Shown here piece after piece: positions 26,493 to 35,692 of a stretch of 64,000 bases of DNA. The DNA comes from CAZUXY01 sp964624235. GTDB lineage: Bacteria > Spirochaetota > UBA4802 > UBA5368. The translations under genes were made by a program, and so were the position numbers. The DNA is taken from NCBI GenBank assembly GCA_964624235.1, contig CAZUXY010000008.1, positions 23,308 through 87,307 of the forward strand, in the 5' to 3' direction. Position 1 is the stretch's first letter, and the number at the start of each line of letters is the position of its first letter. The notes beneath the pieces are model-generated. The model had not been told where the DNA came from. It was given only the letters and a program-made list of their open reading frames with translations, and made no database searches.

Positions 26493-27998
26493 CTATATTA
26501 TTCCCCGGTAATCCCGGAGTATTCCTTCTTTAAGCTCCCTCACCTCTTCTACGGCCGGATTGATGTCGGCGATGCTGTTCCGCAGCGATTCGATGGTAAT
26601 CTCAGCATCTTCTTTGAAGCGGGAGGGGAATATTTTTTTCATAAGATCCCTGAGGCCGTCGAGGACGCTCCTGGCCTCTTTAAGCTTTTCCTTCTTCTCG
26701 GGATTCTCTCGGATCTCCTGGAAAATCTTTCTCAGGTTGAGCAGCAGTTCAACCTGGTGGACCGCCCCTGTTACGTTGAAGTGCACCATGGTCTGGTCGA
26801 ATGCGTCCAGATAGACATCCTTTTCCGATTTGTCACGGGCCTTGACCGAAACGAAGCTGTTCAGGGTGCACAGGGCGAAATACATGTCCCGCACATCGTC
26901 CATGGTGACCTCGAAACGGTTGTTGAGTATCGCCGAGGCCCTGAGGAAATCAGCCAGCTTGGCCTGTTTGCGCGGGCTTATGAAAAAATTATACTCGCTC
27001 TTCTTCATGTCAGAGACGAACTTGTTGGTTATCACGTTCTTCATGAAGTAAACGTAATCGGGGGTCACCACCTTTATCTCTTTGTTCTTGTTGCGTACGA
27101 TGTCCGAGAGGTACTGAACCTGGGCGAAGGGTATCTTGCGGTCCGGTTCTATGGCCTTTCCCCTGCTGAACGCGTAGGTATGGTCGATGAGCAGCTGCGT
27201 GTAGCAGTTGTTGTCCTCAGGTATGATAGATTTGTAGGTGAAACGGTCCAAAACCGCCTCGGTGACCTCGTTCATGCGCATGTAGTTTGCCGTTGCTATG
27301 GTGGTGTGCACCGCCGCGTCAATTATTTCCGGGCCGTTCACGAACTTTCGTTCGTTAAGCACAGAAAGGAGCGACCTGAGCACCACGTCGCTGGCGTCGA
27401 AGAACTCATCCAGAAACACCAGGTTGGCCTCGATTATCGATCCATGGATATTGTGCCTGATTTTCCCCTTTTTGAACTCTTCAATATTGTAGGGGCCGAA
27501 ATAGTTGTCAGGGGTCTGTTCCTTGCTCGCCTGCGAGGCGAAAACACGCACGTTTTCGAAGGTGTTGAAGATGTAGTTCGCAAGATATGATTTGGCCATC
27601 CCGGTGCGGCTCAACACCAGCACGTGTTCACGTGCCAGGATCGCATACATGGCCTGGCGGATTATCTCTTCCCGGTTGATGACGTTTTTCGATATGCGGT
27701 CCATGTGCCATTTGAGGTACTCAACCGTGGTGGGGATATCGAATTTCTGCTTGTCGATGGTTGTAGTGAGCGTGGCGATTCCCGTTTCGGCGCCTGGTTT
27801 TTTTTCGGCTTCCTCCGACACCACGTGCCGTGAAGGTTTAACGTATATCTGCGGCTGCGCCTCCGGTGCTTCCCGTTTATTGAGAAAAGACACGTCGGCA
27901 CTGACGACGCAGTAACCCTCGCCTTGAAGCACCGAGTCCAGATGTGCGTCCCGGTTTTTGCCGGCTCCCGGACGGGATGATTGTGCGTTGTTGTTCAT
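26493..27998 (-). CDS. MoxR/RavA-family AAA+ ATPase
   Basis: 501 residues. The AAA+ core occupies about 85-330: Walker A LSRTGMAKS (the first glycine of the usual GPPGxAKS is Ser), Walker B LVFLDEF, sensor 1 IATANYMR, and Arg finger in VLDRFTYK. A helical RavA-like extension follows (ISPRKQAKLADFLRASAIL). The first 80 residues are low-complexity and polar. AGAGG lies 7 bases before the ATG. It is the second-last gene of a leftward cluster and should act with the VWA protein as a chaperone-like remodeller. The lost Walker A glycine may be tolerated, as Lys and Ser are kept. Confidence 0.9.
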   Translation of the reverse strand: MNNNAQSSRPGAGKNRDAHLDSVLQGEGYCVVSADVSFLNKREAPEAQPQIYVKPSRHVVSEEAEKKPGAETGIATLTTTIDKQKFDIPTTVEYLKWHMDRISKNVINREEIIRQAMYAILAREHVLVLSRTGMAKSYLANYIFNTFENVRVFASQASKEQTPDNYFGPYNIEEFKKGKIRHNIHGSIIEANLVFLDEFFDASDVVLRSLLSVLNERKFVNGPEIIDAAVHTTIATANYMRMNEVTEAVLDRFTYKSIIPEDNNCYTQLLIDHTYAFSRGKAIEPDRKIPFAQVQYLSDIVRNKNKEIKVVTPDYVYFMKNVITNKFVSDMKKSEYNFFISPRKQAKLADFLRASAILNNRFEVTMDDVRDMYFALCTLNSFVSVKARDKSEKDVYLDAFDQTMVHFNVTGAVHQVELLLNLRKIFQEIRENPEKKEKLKEARSVLDGLRDLMKKIFPSRFKEDAEITIESLRNSIADINPAVEEVRELKEGILRDYRGII

Positions 27999-28018
27999 AG
28001 AACGACCTCTGAAATGAA

Positions 28019-29647
28019 TTAGTCCCCGGCTTCAGGCAGGAGTATCCGTATGGATGTTCCTTCCCCCGGCCTGCTTTTTATCCCGATCGTACCGCCATGA
28101 TTTTCTATGATTGAGTAGGTTACCATCATGCCCAGACCGGTGGATTTGTCTCCCTTGGTGGTAAAAAAGGGCTGGCATACTTTACCGATGTTTTCTTCAG
28201 AGATGCCGATACCCGTATCGTTCACGGTGATCACCGCATAATTGTTTCCATGGTGTTCCACCGAGGCGATGGTGATCTTCAGCTCACCGCCGTCGGGCAT
28301 CGCTTCCTCGGCGTTGGCGATGAGATGCAGAAGTGCCTGCACCAGCTGGTTCATTATGCCCCGTACCTTGACGCTGTTGTCGGGATAGTCGGTGGAAACG
28401 GAATAGCCGTTTTTTTCCATTCGGTTCAGGATTATCTGGATAGGATGGCTCACCACCAGTTTGTGCACCTCGAAAACCTCTTTTTCGGTTTCGTCGGGCC
28501 GGGAGAGGTTCAGAAGCTGCTGGGTGATCTGCTTGACCCTGGAAAGCTCTTCTTTCATCGATTTGACATAATCCCTCATCGGGCTGTCTTCGCTGACGTT
28601 GTTTTCTATAAAATTCAGGTCCATGGTCATAAGGTTGAGAGGCATCTTCAGTTCATAGGCGACTCCGGCAGCCAGGAGCCCCATGGAAGAGAGCTGTTCG
28701 GCGCGGTGTATCCTCCTGCCGATACGCGCTGCTTCGGAAACGTCCTCCACCATCACCAGTATGCTTCTGACTTTTTTCTCTGAATCGAAAATGGGGGTCA
28801 GGGTGAGATTGAGGGTCCTGTTGTCTTCGGCAGTGGTTGTCGGATTGTAGGTCACATTTTTCAGCTTTCTGGGTTTGCGGGCAAGCATCACGTCATCGAA
28901 TATCCTGTCGAATTCCTGTTCCCGGAATCCCGGCAGATCATTCACCCGCGCGCCTATGGTGGTGCCGGCGCTCATGCCCGCGATCTCTTTAAAGGCGGGA
29001 TTCTCAGAGAGTATAATGCCCGTGGGGTCCATGGTGAATATACCTATAGGGGCGTTGACGATGATATCCTGATTGAGCGCGGTGAGCTGTCGCAGTTCCT
29101 CGGACTGGGCGATCTGCTCTTTTATTTTTTCCTCAAGGCGGCGGGAGTTTTCCTTCAGTTTCTTTTCCATCAGGTGCATATCGGTGATGTTGCGGAGGAT
29201 ACCTATGATGCCGATGATCTCCCCCTTGTCCGATTTGATTGGAGAAAGGTTCGCGCTCAGGTATATTTCCTTGCCGTTCTTGTCCATGGATTTGAATTTT
29301 TCGTTTCGGATCTCTTTTTCGCCTTTCATCACCGATGTGAATACCGCCGACGCCCGGTCGATCTCGATGGCCGGGATCGAGAGGGTGTAGTGCATGCCGA
29401 TGGCGTCGTCCCTTTTAAAGGGAAGGAGTTCCTGCCAGGCTGAATTCTGGTATACAAGGTTGCCGTTATCGTCCAGCACGAATATAACATCGGAGGCCGA
29501 TTCCAGCAGGTACTTGTAGTCCACCTTGAGGCCGGGAAGCCCCTTGGTCTCAAGGGCGATTTTGAGCTGCAGCTCGGATACGAGTTTGACGAGTTCTTCC
29601 CTGGGAAGGGACTGGAGGGTTTTGGTGTCCATACTTGTCTGGTGCAC
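28019..29647 (-). CDS. PAS-PAS sensor histidine-kinase homologue with Tyr in place of the phospho-acceptor His
   Basis: 542 residues from a GTG at 29647 (AGGA 9 bases upstream; ATG at 29632 also possible). Two PAS domains (about 45-160 and 185-300) are joined by a short coil. The dimerisation helix reads LAAGVAYELKMPLN, where kinases have GVAHExxxPL; the codon at 28655-28657 gives Tyr331. The ATPase domain is complete: N box HLIANAEEAMPDGG, G1 VNDTGIGISEENIG, F box FFTTKGDKSTGLGMM, and G2-type SRPGEGTSIRILLP. It therefore may bind ATP but cannot autophosphorylate in the usual way. No membrane segments, so probably cytosolic. No response regulator is adjacent. It lies 20 bases upstream of the MoxR gene. 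Confidence 0.88.
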   Translation of the reverse strand: MHQTSMDTKTLQSLPREELVKLVSELQLKIALETKGLPGLKVDYKYLLESASDVIFVLDDNGNLVYQNSAWQELLPFKRDDAIGMHYTLSIPAIEIDRASAVFTSVMKGEKEIRNEKFKSMDKNGKEIYLSANLSPIKSDKGEIIGIIGILRNITDMHLMEKKLKENSRRLEEKIKEQIAQSEELRQLTALNQDIIVNAPIGIFTMDPTGIILSENPAFKEIAGMSAGTTIGARVNDLPGFREQEFDRIFDDVMLARKPRKLKNVTYNPTTTAEDNRTLNLTLTPIFDSEKKVRSILVMVEDVSEAARIGRRIHRAEQLSSMGLLAAGVAYELKMPLNLMTMDLNFIENNVSEDSPMRDYVKSMKEELSRVKQITQQLLNLSRPDETEKEVFEVHKLVVSHPIQIILNRMEKNGYSVSTDYPDNSVKVRGIMNQLVQALLHLIANAEEAMPDGGELKITIASVEHHGNNYAVITVNDTGIGISEENIGKVCQPFFTTKGDKSTGLGMMVTYSIIENHGGTIGIKSRPGEGTSIRILLPEAGD

Positions 29648-29658
29648 TGCCTTTCATC

Positions 29659-30051
29659 CTACTGGAGTTTTTTACGAGTCGGTACGCTCATTGAGTTGAA
29701 TGCCCATATCTCAATGATCAAACTGACTATGGTTCCTATCAGAAACGCAATGGCGAAATACATGGTGCTCATTTTGAAGAGATAAAGCCCTCCGAACGCG
29801 AACAGCCCCAGAAGTGCAAGGCGGAGGGGGAATCCGCCGAGGGTTATACCCAGGAGCACCATGGTATTGGATTTCATACCCTTACGCGCACCCAGGACCC
29901 AGAGGATGGAAAGAAAGAGGCTGAGCAGTGTCCCGGTGATATACCCCCTGAACTCCGATACACCCGCCTTCCAGTATAGCGCGCCGCCTGCCAGTGCGTT
30001 AATGCCGGCGGTTATGAGCATTAGAAAGAAGGCGATTTTCAGGTTCTTCAT
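29659..30051 (-). CDS. Small four-helix membrane protein of unknown function
   Basis: 130 residues, mostly hydrophobic, with about four membrane segments (IAFFLMLITAGINALAGGAL, ITGTLLSLFLSILWVLGA, a segment at about 67-90, and MYFAIAFLIGTIVSLIIEIW). The layout resembles ATP-synthase-I-like (AtpI) proteins, but there is no ATP synthase gene here and I would not assign that. It is the first gene of the leftward cluster, ending 11 bases before the kinase-like gene, so it may anchor that system to the membrane. Confidence 0.7.
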   Translation of the reverse strand: MKNLKIAFFLMLITAGINALAGGALYWKAGVSEFRGYITGTLLSLFLSILWVLGARKGMKSNTMVLLGITLGGFPLRLALLGLFAFGGLYLFKMSTMYFAIAFLIGTIVSLIIEIWAFNSMSVPTRKKLQ

Positions 30052-30275
30052 GATGTATTATGCAGGAATATTATATGGTATACAACCCTTACATTCCGAA
30101 CGCTCATGCCGGTGCAGGGGAAAGCGCAGGCAAAGGCCCACTCCCCTCACCGCGGATACGCGCTGCCTTCAGGGACGGTGAACCGCTTGTATTACCGTGG
30201 TACGTCGTCTCAGTTTAAGGTATAATAAAAAAGCAGGTCAACCACATTTTATGGCGTTACCGGCCGACCGTTTTT

Positions 30276-30968
30276 CTATTTCAGTTTGCCCATGAGCTCG
30301 CTGCTGACCTCTTTTACCCCGGGCCTGCCGTCGAGTTCTATTATTTTGGGTAGTCCGTTGTTACGTCTGGAAAGGTCCTTATAATATCCGACCGCGGCCA
30401 GCGTACCGGTGGTGGTATCATAATAAATCCCATGGCGCTTGTTGATGGCTTCTTCATCCTGGTCATCGGAACGGGTGGACAAGGTACCGCCGCATACCCT
30501 GCACACAGGAGCACCGTCTTTTTCCGCCGGTTTTATGGCGTCAATGAATATGTTATTGGGGTGGTTCCCGTCGTTCTCGCATATCCTTCGGCCCATGATT
30601 CTTTTTTTCGCCGTTTCCCTGTCCAGAACGATTTCCACCACATAGTCCAGCGACAACTTGAAGTCATCCATGGCCGATTTCAGCGCTTTGGCCTGGTCGA
30701 GGTTGCGGGGGAAACCGTCGAGCAGCCATCCCTTTTCACAGTCTTTTTCTTTAAGGCGGTTGAGTATCATGGGTATGGTAATTCCATCGGGGACCAGGTT
30801 TCCCTGGTCGATAAACTCTTTCGCCTGCTGTCCCAGCGTGGTGCGGTTTTTGATGTTTTCCCGAAAGATGACGCCGGATTCCACATGGGGCAGGTTGTAT
30901 TTTTTTTGAATAATGGCGCCCTGTGTCCCCTTACCGCTGCCGTTGGGTCCGAAAATCAGAATGTTCAT
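30276..30968 (-). CDS. adk: Adenylate kinase
   Basis: 230 residues. P-loop GPNGSGKGT near the N-terminus, DGFPRN motif, and the mobile lid beginning GRRICENDG. It interconverts AMP + ATP and 2 ADP. The lid is longer and altered: the zinc-type lid has two CxxC pairs, while here the first pair is reduced to one Cys (CENDGNHP) and only CRVCGG remains. The DDQDEEAINKR segment that follows is normal. The enzyme should be active, with a different lid bracing. GAGGTGG precedes the ATG. It is transcribed alone from a spacer containing GTATAC repeats. Confidence 0.92.
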   Translation of the reverse strand: MNILIFGPNGSGKGTQGAIIQKKYNLPHVESGVIFRENIKNRTTLGQQAKEFIDQGNLVPDGITIPMILNRLKEKDCEKGWLLDGFPRNLDQAKALKSAMDDFKLSLDYVVEIVLDRETAKKRIMGRRICENDGNHPNNIFIDAIKPAEKDGAPVCRVCGGTLSTRSDDQDEEAINKRHGIYYDTTTGTLAAVGYYKDLSRRNNGLPKIIELDGRPGVKEVSSELMGKLK

Positions 30969-31335
30969 AGATCCACCTCTTTTGTACCAATAGTATACTA
31001 CTGATAAGGGTATACTGTTATATGATTATAATGTGTCCACCTTCGGTGGAAAAGATGCATTTGTAAAGAAATTTTACGCCGTATACGCGGGCAGGGGAGT
31101 ATTTTGAGTATTTTATGGAGGATAGCGTCGGGGGCTTTATGTGCGGTGTAAAAAGGGTTCCCGTAACCGCGAAAGCTGAGAAGTAATTTCCCGGCAGGCC
31201 GCAATTTTAACTTGCGTTGATTTTTTCATACGGTAAAGTGGCCCTTCGGCAGCGGCGCCGGAAGGGCAGGGTCGGCGCCCGTCGATGGATCAAACATGCC
31301 GAAGGTTAAACAGGGGCGCCCGTCGGGGAGGTTCA
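30969..31335. other. Intergenic region with a GC-rich hairpin
   Basis: 367 bases between divergent adk and the cupin gene. GCCCTTC (31241-31247) pairs with GAAGGGC (31261-31267), with an inner GGC/GCC pair; it could be a structured leader of the cupin transcript. No ORF with a ribosome site is seen. Confidence 0.5.
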
Positions 31336-31683
31336 ATGACGTTGGAAACAGATCATCGTCCGTGGGGATTCTTCGAGGTCCTTTCCGACATGGACGACCA
31401 TAAAGTGAAGAGAATAACGGTGTACCCCGGGAAGCGGCTCAGCCTGCAGCGGCACCGGAAACGATCCGAGCACTGGCACTGTGTCCATGGGACAGGTGAG
31501 GTCACCCTGGACGGTGCGAAGATACGGTTCGTCAAAGGGGACTCGGTGGATATCGGCCGGGGCAGTGTGCATCGTGTTGAGAACACCGGTGCCGAGGACC
31601 TCAGGTTTATTGAGGTGCAGCAGGGGGACTATTTCGGGGAGGATGATATCGAACGGCTGGAGGACGATTTCGGGCGGGCTTGA
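31336..31683 (+). CDS. Cupin protein, mannose-6-phosphate isomerase type II (ManC C-terminal) domain
   Basis: 115 residues from the ATG at 31336, preceded by GGGGAGG; an upstream frame extension has no ribosome site. The sequence HRPWGFFEVLSD, YPGKRLSLQRHRKRSEHWHCVHGTGEV and IGRGSVHRVENTG is the cupin half of bifunctional ManC/AlgA proteins. Metal ligands (His and Glu in RSEHWH, later His in VHRVEN) are present. Alone, such proteins isomerise mannose-6-phosphate and fructose-6-phosphate or bind sugars. The guanylyltransferase half is not nearby. Confidence 0.88.
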   Translation: MTLETDHRPWGFFEVLSDMDDHKVKRITVYPGKRLSLQRHRKRSEHWHCVHGTGEVTLDGAKIRFVKGDSVDIGRGSVHRVENTGAEDLRFIEVQQGDYFGEDDIERLEDDFGRA

Positions 31684-31962
31684 ACCCGCCGGCCGGCGAG
31701 GTGCCGTCCGCGCCCTGACATTTCCTCGGGCGGCGGATGTACGGGGATTTTTTATGGTGTTTTCTGAGTCGCTGTGTAACATAGTATCTCCGGGAACACA
31801 AACAATATTCGATTACACCATACAGAGTGAATACAGGGCCTTACGTTCCGCCTGCCGGGCAACAGGGCGCCGTTTCGTTCCATCGTAACCGAGAGAAACA
31901 TACAACCGGTCCTTAAAACCGGCTATCATACCATCAGAACCAAGGAGGATGTGCAAAACCGC

Positions 31963-32892
31963 ATGATCAGTGTCAACGAGGTGACGAAATACTACGGAGA
32001 TTTCATCGCCGTAAATAACCTGTCTTTTGTAATACGCAAGGGGGAGATTACGGGACTGCTGGGGCCGAACGGCGCCGGTAAAACCACGACCCTCAGAATG
32101 CTGACCTGCTATCTTAAACCCACCAGCGGCAGGATCAGCGTGTCAGACCACATGGTGGATGAGAACCCCATCGAGGTCAAAAAGCTGATCGGCTACCTGC
32201 CGGAATCGGCGCCGCTGTACGGCGACATGCTGGTCTTTGATTACCTGGCCTATGTCGGCAAGATCAGGGGTATCGCCAACCATGCCCGCCTTAGGGAAAT
32301 CGCCGACATCTGCGGGGTTGATGAAGTGATGCATAAGAATATCAACGAGCTTTCCAAAGGTTACCGCCAGAGGGTGGGACTGGCGCAGGCGATGATACAC
32401 GATCCGGAGATTCTTATCCTGGACGAGCCCACCAGCGGCCTTGATCCGAACCAGATCATAGAGATACGAAACCTGGTCAGGGAAATCGGAAGAAAAAAAA
32501 CAGTAATCCTCTCGACCCATATTCTCTCGGAGGTTGAAGCGACCTGTGAAAGGGTCATTATCATCAACCGGGGATCGCTGGTCGCCGATGCAAAAACCTC
32601 GGAACTGAAATCATCGGCAGGCAGTGGCATGAGGCTGTCGGTAAAGATCCGGGGAGGGACCTACGAGGAGTTCAGCAACGCTCTCGCCGGCATCGGTTCG
32701 GTGACCCGTCAGGAGAATGATGAAGGACTTACCTCGGCCGAAATCCTTGTGTCTGATAACACCGATATACGACCCGCGGTTTTCGATGCGGTGAAGGAGA
32801 GGGGATGGGTCCTCTATGAAATGACGCCGGTGGTTCAGACACTGGAGCATGTGTTCAGGGAGTTGACCCGGGGAGGAGAAAATGAACATTAA
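31963..32892 (+). CDS. ABC transporter ATP-binding protein, GldA/ABC-2 type
   Basis: 309 residues from the ATG at 31963. AGGAGG at 31943-31948 is 14 bases away; a GTG at 31951 is nearer but only 2 bases from it, so the start is uncertain. Walker A GPNGAGKTT, signature LSKGYRQRVGLAQ, Walker B LILDEPTSGLDPNQ, and the switch His in STHILSEVEATC are all intact. It drives an export-type ABC-2 system in the inner membrane. It overlaps the permease gene by 11 bases and leads a four-gene Gld-like operon. Confidence 0.93.
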   Translation: MISVNEVTKYYGDFIAVNNLSFVIRKGEITGLLGPNGAGKTTTLRMLTCYLKPTSGRISVSDHMVDENPIEVKKLIGYLPESAPLYGDMLVFDYLAYVGKIRGIANHARLREIADICGVDEVMHKNINELSKGYRQRVGLAQAMIHDPEILILDEPTSGLDPNQIIEIRNLVREIGRKKTVILSTHILSEVEATCERVIIINRGSLVADAKTSELKSSAGSGMRLSVKIRGGTYEEFSNALAGIGSVTRQENDEGLTSAEILVSDNTDIRPAVFDAVKERGWVLYEMTPVVQTLEHVFRELTRGGENEH

Positions 32893-33592
32893 AGATTCGA
32901 TTACCATTATGAAAAAGGAGCTTTCCGGCTATTTCATCACGCCGATCGCATATATCGTGATATCGGTTTTTCTGGTAATTACCGGCTGGTTCTTTTTTTC
33001 CACCTTCTTTTTATACGGGCAGGCCGAACTGAGGGGATTCTTTCAACTGTTGCCCCTCATGCTCGCCTTTGTCGTTCCGGCCGTCACCATGCGGCTGTTC
33101 TCAGAGGAAAAGAACACCGGTTCTTTTGAGATGCTCATGACATTGCCGGTTTCACTGGAAGACGTGGTGATCGGGAAACTTCTGGGCGGTACCGCCTTCG
33201 TGGCCCTGATGCTGGCGCCCACGCTTGTGTACGCGGTATCGGTGGCGCTTTCGGGTTCTCTGGATCCCGGACCTGTCATCGGCGGCTACCTGGGCGCCCT
33301 GCTGCTGGGGTGTGCCTTTTCGGCCATAGGGGTTTTTTCCTCATCCCTTACCAGGAACCAGATAATCGCCTTCATCATAGGTATGTCGATCTGCCTGGTA
33401 CTGTCGCTTATAGACAAGTTCCTGTTTTTCCTGCCCTCGCCCCTCCTGAACGTGCTCGAGTATCTCGGGGCCGATTATCATTTCCGCAACATCTCCAGGG
33501 GGATCATAGACTCCCGTGATATTCTTTATTTCCTGTCGCTGATTGCGGTTGCCGTGATCGGTACAACGAAAATCCTTGAGGAGAGGAGATGA
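32882..33592 (+). CDS. ABC-2 type permease, GldF-like
   Basis: 236 residues with six hydrophobic segments (for example TPIAYIVISVFLVITGWFFF, LLPLMLAFVVPAVTMRLF, YFLSLIAVAVIGTTKILE). The SEEKNTGSFEMLMTLPVSLEDVVIGK cytosolic loop is characteristic of GldF/NosY permeases. Expected partner of the preceding ATPase and the following GldG-like protein. Substrate unknown; in gliding Bacteroidetes GldAFG is linked to motility, while in other phyla the role is undefined. Confidence 0.9.
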   Translation: MNIKDSITIMKKELSGYFITPIAYIVISVFLVITGWFFFSTFFLYGQAELRGFFQLLPLMLAFVVPAVTMRLFSEEKNTGSFEMLMTLPVSLEDVVIGKLLGGTAFVALMLAPTLVYAVSVALSGSLDPGPVIGGYLGALLLGCAFSAIGVFSSSLTRNQIIAFIIGMSICLVLSLIDKFLFFLPSPLLNVLEYLGADYHFRNISRGIIDSRDILYFLSLIAVAVIGTTKILEERR

Positions 33593-33598
33593 CCGGTC

Positions 33599-35692
33599 AT
33601 GAGAAGGATTGACATGAATAAAATAAAAGACAGGTTTGCCGCGACTGTGCGTGAACTGTTCCATAAAAAGAACCAGTGGCTGCTGAACATCATAATTATA
33701 CTGCTGGTCAATCTGGTGGGGCTTTTCCTCTATTTCCGCCTGGACCTGACCAGGAACAGCGCCTATTCGCTGTCAAAGATCAGCAAAAAAGCGGTTTCGA
33801 GCCTTGAGACTCCGCTTTCCGTCAAGGTATTTTTCTCCAACGATCTCCCCGCGCCCTATAATTCCGTCTACCGGTATGTGGCCGATCTCATGGAAGAGTA
33901 TTCCCAGTACGGCGGCAGGAGGTTCCGTTACGAGTTCATCGACATGGAGAAGCATAAAGACATGGCAGCCGATTTTGGGGTCCACCCTGTTCAGGTCCGC
34001 GAGATAAAAAACGACCGCGTCTCCACCAGGAACGCCTACATGGGACTCGCGGTCGTACACGGCGACCTTATCGACACCATAAACTCCATCACTGAACCCC
34101 AGGGGGTCGAGTACCGCATTACCACCCTGATTCACAAGATGAGCGGTAAGATCGATGTGCTGCAGCGGCTGGATCAGCCGGTCACCGTGACCCTGTATGC
34201 CTCGGGCAGTCTGCCTATCGCCGGCATGCAGGATCTGTCCCACCGGGTGGAAGCCATCGTAAAAAAATGCGGGTCCCGCAATTACAACAAGCTCAGGTAC
34301 CGCTACGTGAATCCTGACGCCGATCGCGGAGCTATGGACCTTGCCGACATGTACGGGATCCCCAGGCTGAAGTGGCCGGTCTTCACCACCATGGACGGCA
34401 GGAGGGTGAACGCGGGTGAGGGGATGATAGGCATCGTGGTGGAATACAAAGAGCGCTTTGAGTCTCTGCAGATACTGTCGAGGACCATTCTGGGCCAGTA
34501 TACCGTCGCGGGGATCGATACGCTTGATGAACGCCTCAACGGCGCCGTCGACAACCTTATAAGCATAAACCCGCAGATCGGCTATCTTACCGGACACGGA
34601 GAGAGGGACCTTAACGACCAGCGCGAGGGCGCCGCGACCCTGAAAGAACTGCTCTCTGACATGTACGACCTGAAGCCGGTCGATATTACCAAAGAGGACA
34701 TACCTTCGGATATACAGACGGTGATTATAAACGGGCCGCGATCGCAGTTTACCGATCTGGATCTCTACAGGATAGATCAGTTTCTCATGCGCGGAAAGTC
34801 GGTGCTGTTTTTCGTTGATTCATTCAGTGAGATACAGCCCGGCGGGCAGAACATGTTCATGAGGGAACCCATGGTGCTCCCGCTGACGACCGGCCTGGAA
34901 AAGCTGATCGCGCATTTCGGGATCACATTGAACAGGGACATCGTCCTGGATGAGAACTGCTACCGCACCAATATGCGGGGCCTCGGGGAACAGAGTCTCT
35001 ACTTCGCGCCTCTCATAGATGAGGGCGGCTTCGCCAAAAACAGCGTTGTGACGAAATACCTCAAACGGGTGGTTTTTTTGAAAGTCTCATCGCTGGAGAT
35101 CGCGAAGGACGGGTCGAAGGAGCAGGAGAGGACCCCGCTGGTTTCGTCCTCACCGCGCAGCTGGCTCATGAAGAACAGGATCAGTTACATGCCGTGGTCG
35201 ATGAGCCCTCCCCGCGGGAAAGGAATGAATTCATATCATCTTGCGGCGCTGGCAAGCGGAAGGTTTACCAGTTTCTTCGACGGCAGAGAGGCGCCTGCGG
35301 CAGGGCGGGTCCCCGGCAGGGTGTCGCCTGTCAGTTCCGTGGAGTTTATTAAAAAATCGGTCAAACCGGTACGCATGATCGTAGTCGGCACCTCGGAGAT
35401 AACCACACCGAACGTGATAGACAAAGAAGGCAGGTCCCCCAATGCCGTGCTGGTGCACAACATGATTGATTTTCTCAACGGAAGTCCCGATGTGCCCGAA
35501 ATGAGGAGCAAGGGTCTTGAACTCAATCCGCTCAAAGACCGCAGCGAGGGATTCAAACTCACGCTGAAAATAGTCAACATCGTGGGACTTCCTCTCGCGG
35601 TGATTTTCGTGGGACTTGTGTTATGGAAGATGAGAACGGCCCGGCGGAGAAGGATCATGACCGAGTTTTCAAAGGAGGCCGCCGGTGAATAA
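33599..35692 (+). CDS. GldG-like ABC-system auxiliary protein (Gldg_ABC domain)
   Basis: 697 residues. A membrane helix near the N-terminus (WLLNIIIILLVNLVGLFLYF) is followed by DLTRNSAYSLSKISKKAVSSL, the hallmark of GldG proteins. A large extracytoplasmic region follows (about 55-660), and a second helix (IVNIVGLPLAVIFVGLVLW) lies near the C-terminus. Start could be 33599 or the in-frame ATG at 33614, which has AAGGA closer. It begins 6 bases after the permease gene and overlaps the next by 8. Probably the periplasmic arm of the transporter. Confidence 0.88.
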   Translation: MRRIDMNKIKDRFAATVRELFHKKNQWLLNIIIILLVNLVGLFLYFRLDLTRNSAYSLSKISKKAVSSLETPLSVKVFFSNDLPAPYNSVYRYVADLMEEYSQYGGRRFRYEFIDMEKHKDMAADFGVHPVQVREIKNDRVSTRNAYMGLAVVHGDLIDTINSITEPQGVEYRITTLIHKMSGKIDVLQRLDQPVTVTLYASGSLPIAGMQDLSHRVEAIVKKCGSRNYNKLRYRYVNPDADRGAMDLADMYGIPRLKWPVFTTMDGRRVNAGEGMIGIVVEYKERFESLQILSRTILGQYTVAGIDTLDERLNGAVDNLISINPQIGYLTGHGERDLNDQREGAATLKELLSDMYDLKPVDITKEDIPSDIQTVIINGPRSQFTDLDLYRIDQFLMRGKSVLFFVDSFSEIQPGGQNMFMREPMVLPLTTGLEKLIAHFGITLNRDIVLDENCYRTNMRGLGEQSLYFAPLIDEGGFAKNSVVTKYLKRVVFLKVSSLEIAKDGSKEQERTPLVSSSPRSWLMKNRISYMPWSMSPPRGKGMNSYHLAALASGRFTSFFDGREAPAAGRVPGRVSPVSSVEFIKKSVKPVRMIVVGTSEITTPNVIDKEGRSPNAVLVHNMIDFLNGSPDVPEMRSKGLELNPLKDRSEGFKLTLKIVNIVGLPLAVIFVGLVLWKMRTARRRRIMTEFSKEAAGE

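Noticed and set aside
26457..27590. A 377-codon frame on the + strand opposite the MoxR gene
   Set aside because: It is antisense to a clear AAA+ gene, has no family and no ribosome site; codon bias in this genome opens long antisense frames.
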